Part shown: positions 6,539 through 8,043 of the stretch, one piece after another
Position numbering within the stretch: the stretch's first letter is position 1
Layout: every line of letters begins with the position of its first letter
Assembly (NCBI GenBank): GCA_023435825.1
Contig: JAEZMB010000083.1
Location: 1 to 8,043, forward strand
DNA from: Pseudomonadota bacterium
GTDB taxonomy: Bacteria; Desulfobacterota; Desulfovibrionia; Desulfovibrionales; Desulfovibrionaceae
DNA: 8,043 nt
Direction: 5' to 3'
The notes under the pieces: model-generated
The model's input: only the letters and a program-made list of their open reading frames with translations
What the model was told of the DNA's origin: nothing
The model's database searches: none
Program-made: the position numbers and the translations under genes

Positions 6539-6727
6539 TATCACCAAATCGTCCGAAGGGCCAGTCGTCGGGGTGGGCCGGGAGGGCGGCCTCGCCCCTG
6601 CCGGGACAGGGCATTGGGGCGTGCCGCAGGACTCCGTCCGGTCCGCGCCTCGGGGGAGGCGCGGACGGCCCGTGGCCGTGGCCCGAAGCGGGCGGCTCTG
6701 TCCGGGACCGGTTTTGTCCGGCCGGGG
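6539..6727 (-). promoter_or_regulatory. Highly structured GC-rich leader between small gene and GTPase
   Basis: Nearly 190 nt with no supported gene, between the stop of the 69-aa gene and the start-codon hairpin. Visible stems: GTCCGCGCCTC with GAGGCGCGGAC (plus-strand 6641-6651 with 6656-6666, loop of 4, perfect 11 bp), GCCCG with CGGGC (6681-6693, loop of 3), and CCCTG with CAGGG (6596-6611, loop of 6). Together with the terminator-like hairpin this resembles an attenuation leader. I compared it by eye with cobalamin and NiCo riboswitch motifs and could not match either. Confidence 0.4.
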
Positions 6728-6937
6728 TTACTGGAGCCGTCCGTAAGCCAGTTCAAAATCGACCAGTTCGCGGCCACGCTCCACGGCGCGGGTTTCGGTG
6801 TTGCCGGCCACGCCGAGGTGATGGAGCAGATGGCCCTCGCCGTCGAGGATATCGGCGGCAAAGGAGGCGCAGTAGTCGCCGCGCGGGGTCAGGTCGATGG
6901 AGAAGCCCTTGTAGTCGCTATGCAGGGAGGTGTTCAT
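6728..6937 (-). CDS. Small conserved-looking protein of unknown function, first gene of GTPase cluster
   Basis: A 69-aa soluble protein whose family I do not recognise. It has a strong ribosome site, AAGGAGG 6 nt before the ATG at 6935-6937, and a clean TAA stop. The sequence reads like a compact alpha/beta domain: YKGFSIDLTPRGDYCASFAADILD forms probable beta strands (about 9-32; quoted as two parts YKGFSIDLTPRG and DYCASFAADILD), then a turn with HLLHHLGVAGNTETRA and a C-terminal amphipathic helix (about 50-66). It has one Cys (23) and several His residues (6, 36, 39, 40), with no classic metal motif. It is the first gene after the Fur-like site and is followed by the GTPase 226 nt downstream, so it may share its regulator. 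A role in metal handling is only suggested by context. Confidence 0.75.
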   Translation of the reverse strand: MNTSLHSDYKGFSIDLTPRGDYCASFAADILDGEGHLLHHLGVAGNTETRAVERGRELVDFELAYGRLQ

Positions 6938-6953
6938 GGCCTTCCTCCTTTTT

Positions 6954-6980
6954 GAGATAGATAGTCATTATCTTTTGATA
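6954..6980 (-). promoter_or_regulatory. Fur-family-like operator upstream of the small protein-GTPase-WD40 cluster
   Basis: On the minus strand GATAATGACTATC (plus 6960-6972) differs by one base from the core GATAATGATTATC of the classical Fur box; over 19 bases (6954-6972) I count 15 matches to the E. coli-type consensus. A second overlapping palindrome TATC-TTTT-GATA covers 6969-6980. The site ends 17 nt before the start codon and just upstream of the ribosome site, so it must overlap the transcription start or -10 region, a repressor position. Fur, Zur or another family member could bind. The AT-rich patch stands out in GC-rich DNA. Confidence 0.55.
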
Positions 6981-7019
6981 GGCAAATCGGAGAAAGGGGG
7001 CAGTAATGCCGAAAATGGC

Positions 7020-7056
7020 AAAAAAGAACGCCGCCCCGTGGAGAGACGGAGCGGCG
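7020..7056 (-). terminator. Intrinsic terminator of the 82-aa protein gene
   Basis: On the minus strand CGCCGCTCCGT (7046-7056) pairs with ACGGGGCGGCG (7029-7039), 11 bp including one T-G wobble, with a 6-nt loop. TTCTTTTTTG follows (T-run 7020-7025). It lies about 90 nt after the 82-aa gene stop and upstream of the Fur-like site, so it separates this gene from the GTPase cluster. Confidence 0.85.
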
Positions 7057-7148
7057 CATGGTCCGCGTCGGGAGAGGGGGGGCCGGCGCGGGCCAAATAT
7101 CAGCCGGATTTTGCCCTGATATGCAAAACCCCTCTCCGGGGCGTCGGG

Positions 7149-7397
7149 TTAGTCTTCAACTTTGCCGATGGTGGTGACGCAGCAGATCTTGTCCCAAGAG
7201 TAGTAGGAATTGCAGGTTTCCTCACCCTGTTTGACGGTGACGCGCACGAACTCGTCGCCGAGAAAGAGCGTGGCGGATTCGTAGACTTTTCCTTCGTTGA
7301 TCTGGATTTTCACGCCCTTGCGAAGTTTCCGGGAGAGCGTCCCGTGGACCGGCGAGGAGGCGTACTCGAAAACTTTTTCGAGGGTTTGCTTCTGCAT
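7149..7397 (-). CDS. 82-aa protein of unknown function
   Basis: A soluble, slightly basic 82-aa protein that I do not recognise. It has an N-terminal helix (MQKQTLEKVFEYAS), a basic turn HGTLSRKLRKG (19-29 region), then a series of probable beta strands (KIQINEGKVYE, ATLFLGDEFVRVTV, CNSYYSWDKICCVTTIG). Three Cys (62, 72, 73) lie in the last third. There is no signal peptide or membrane segment. The start is supported by AAAAGGAG 9 nt upstream. The gene stands alone between its own terminator (7020-7056) and an unannotated stretch. The small beta-rich fold could be nucleic-acid or ligand binding, but no motif proves it. Confidence 0.8.
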   Translation of the reverse strand: MQKQTLEKVFEYASSPVHGTLSRKLRKGVKIQINEGKVYESATLFLGDEFVRVTVKQGEETCNSYYSWDKICCVTTIGKVED

Positions 7398-7439
7398 GGT
7401 TTGTGGCTCCTTTTGACAAATTTCGATAAATCTTTGTTC

Positions 7440-7454
7440 GGTTACCCCTTAACC
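7440..7454 (-). promoter_or_regulatory. Inverted repeat upstream of the 82-aa gene
   Basis: GGTTA-N5-TAACC is a perfect inverted repeat about 43 nt before the start codon at 7397, in a locally AT-rich patch (7411-7490) where the promoter should lie. I could not assign convincing -35/-10 hexamers. It may be an operator; a chance repeat of this size is also possible. Confidence 0.3.
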
Positions 7455-7657
7455 CTTCTGGGACAAAAATCAATGGCAAAATGGTCGCGGTCCGGAGCAG
7501 CGCGTGACTGTTTACGCAGGGAAAAGGGCCTGGGCGTTGTTGGGTGCGATTCGATAACGGGGCGGATCGGACTTTGGACCAGGGTCGAGACGAGGGCGAC
7601 GACATTAACATGACAAAATTGACAACACGATTTGGGACGGTGGAAGGAGGCGGGGTC

Positions 7658-7765
7658 GCAACAACCGGCGAAAAGGCGCTGGCGGCGAGAACCTTGTTCC
7701 GACTCCGGGGAAGCTGGCCAGGGCCAGAGGCCGACCGGCGAAAAGGCGCTACGGCAACAACCGGC
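7658..7765. repeat. Rearranged direct repeats in the right-hand intergenic region
   Basis: ACCGGCGAAAAGGCGCT occurs at 7664-7680 and again at 7734-7750, with a 70-bp period. GCAACAACCGGC occurs at 7658-7669 and 7754-7765. In the first copy the two motifs overlap as one 23-nt block; in the second they are separated and in reversed order. No CRISPR or transposon end pattern fits. The stretch 7455-7900 otherwise shows no supported gene. Confidence 0.55.
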
Positions 7766-7912
7766 TGTCGGAAGTCGGCCGTCGGCGGCCCGGGGAGGGT
7801 GGGGAGCATGACAAGGCCAAACGCCGTTCGCCCACCCCGGCGACATGGCGGGACGGGCGAGGAAAGGCCGCTTCAGGCGATGCGGCGCGAGCGCGGGGGA
7901 AGTTTCAACAAA

Positions 7913-8043
7913 GAGCCGGGACCGGTCGGGCTTCTTGACCAGCTCCAGCGGCAGGCAAAGGATTCGGGCCGCGACCCGGGTAACGACACCATGCCCGTCG
8001 ATGGCCGCCGCGCGCGCCGCGCCCGCCCGCCGGGCGGGGCCCG
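7913..8043 (-). CDS. Possible partial gene entering from the right edge
   Basis: A minus-strand frame from the edge (first full codon 8039-8041) shows strong GC-third-position bias for about 43 codons and a protein-like stretch AIDGHGVVTRVAARILCLP then LELVKKPDRSRL. The IDGH..TRVAARI segment faintly recalls the catalytic-Asp region of HhH-GPD DNA glycosylases (Nth/MutY: VDGNVxRVxxRL), but two extra residues and the lack of a recognisable continuation make this weak. Further left the frame stays open to 7442 but becomes Cys/Trp/Pro-rich and unconvincing. The opposite strand is also open from an ATG at 7808 to the edge (at least 78 codons), so strand is uncertain. Confidence 0.22.

Noticed and set aside
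6539..6727. Known cobalamin or NiCo riboswitch in the GTPase leader
   Set aside because: I looked for the conserved B12-box and the NiCo junction motifs and found no convincing match; left as an unclassified leader.
6541..6861. 106-codon minus-strand frame spanning the leader
   Set aside because: Overlaps the better-supported 69-aa gene in another frame and is Pro/Arg-rich, with no ribosome site.
7601..7630. TTGACA-like hexamers and TGACAA repeats as a promoter or Pho box
   Set aside because: No -10 hexamer at proper spacing, and the 9-bp period does not fit the 11-bp PhoB box.
7222..7809. Minus-strand frames of 195 and 134 codons (7222-7809, 7442-7846)
   Set aside because: Cys/Pro/Ser/Trp-rich without motifs or ribosome sites. 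One overlaps the 82-aa gene out of frame.

Overview
The window looks like part of a high-GC genome of the Desulfovibrio group (Desulfovibrionaceae). This is inferred from GC-rich codon use, protein flavour, and a GTGCCTCCGGCGG-type sequence just after two genes, a motif I associate with Desulfovibrio intergenic DNA. No rRNA or other taxonomic marker is present, so the placement is tentative. The first 124 bases are pure C, so the left side is probably a contig end with a homopolymer artefact.

Layout, left to right. (1) A minus-strand thioredoxin-reductase-like flavoprotein (148-1053) keeps its FAD motif and redox CxxC but lacks the usual NADPH-phosphate-binding arginines. (2) Divergent from it, behind a recognisable sigma70-type promoter, is a large soluble hybrid histidine kinase (1239-3998). 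Its order is PAS-PAS-GAF-like-HisKA-HATPase-REC-Hpt, a whole phosphorelay in one chain, and a perfect intrinsic terminator closes it (4020-4055). (3) An AT-rich islet of about 330 bp (41% GC by hand count over 4081-4380) lies between convergent genes. It may carry a very small membrane peptide gene or a minus-strand small RNA. (4) A minus-strand gene cluster reads right to left: a 69-aa unknown protein (6728-6937), a G3E/COG0523 (CobW-like) metal-chaperone GTPase (5494-6501) and an approximately eight-repeat WD40 protein (4470-5489). A GATAATGACTATC site resembling a Fur-family operator lies 17 nt before the first start codon. A strongly folded 226-nt leader sits between the small gene and the GTPase and ends in a perfect terminator-like hairpin plus U-tract touching the GTPase start codon. 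(5) A separate minus-strand gene for an 82-aa unknown protein (7149-7397) has its own intrinsic terminator (7020-7056). (6) The right end (7398-8043) has no firmly supported gene. It holds small repeats and possibly the fragment of a minus-strand gene running off the edge.

The most interesting unit is the small protein-GTPase-WD40 cluster. COG0523 GTPases are metal-insertion chaperones, often under Zur or Fur control and sometimes next to WD40 genes. The operator-like site and the terminator/RBS-sequestering hairpin suggest two layers of control, at initiation and by attenuation. A metal-limitation response is the natural hypothesis. The metal, the partner protein and the role of the small protein cannot be read from the sequence.
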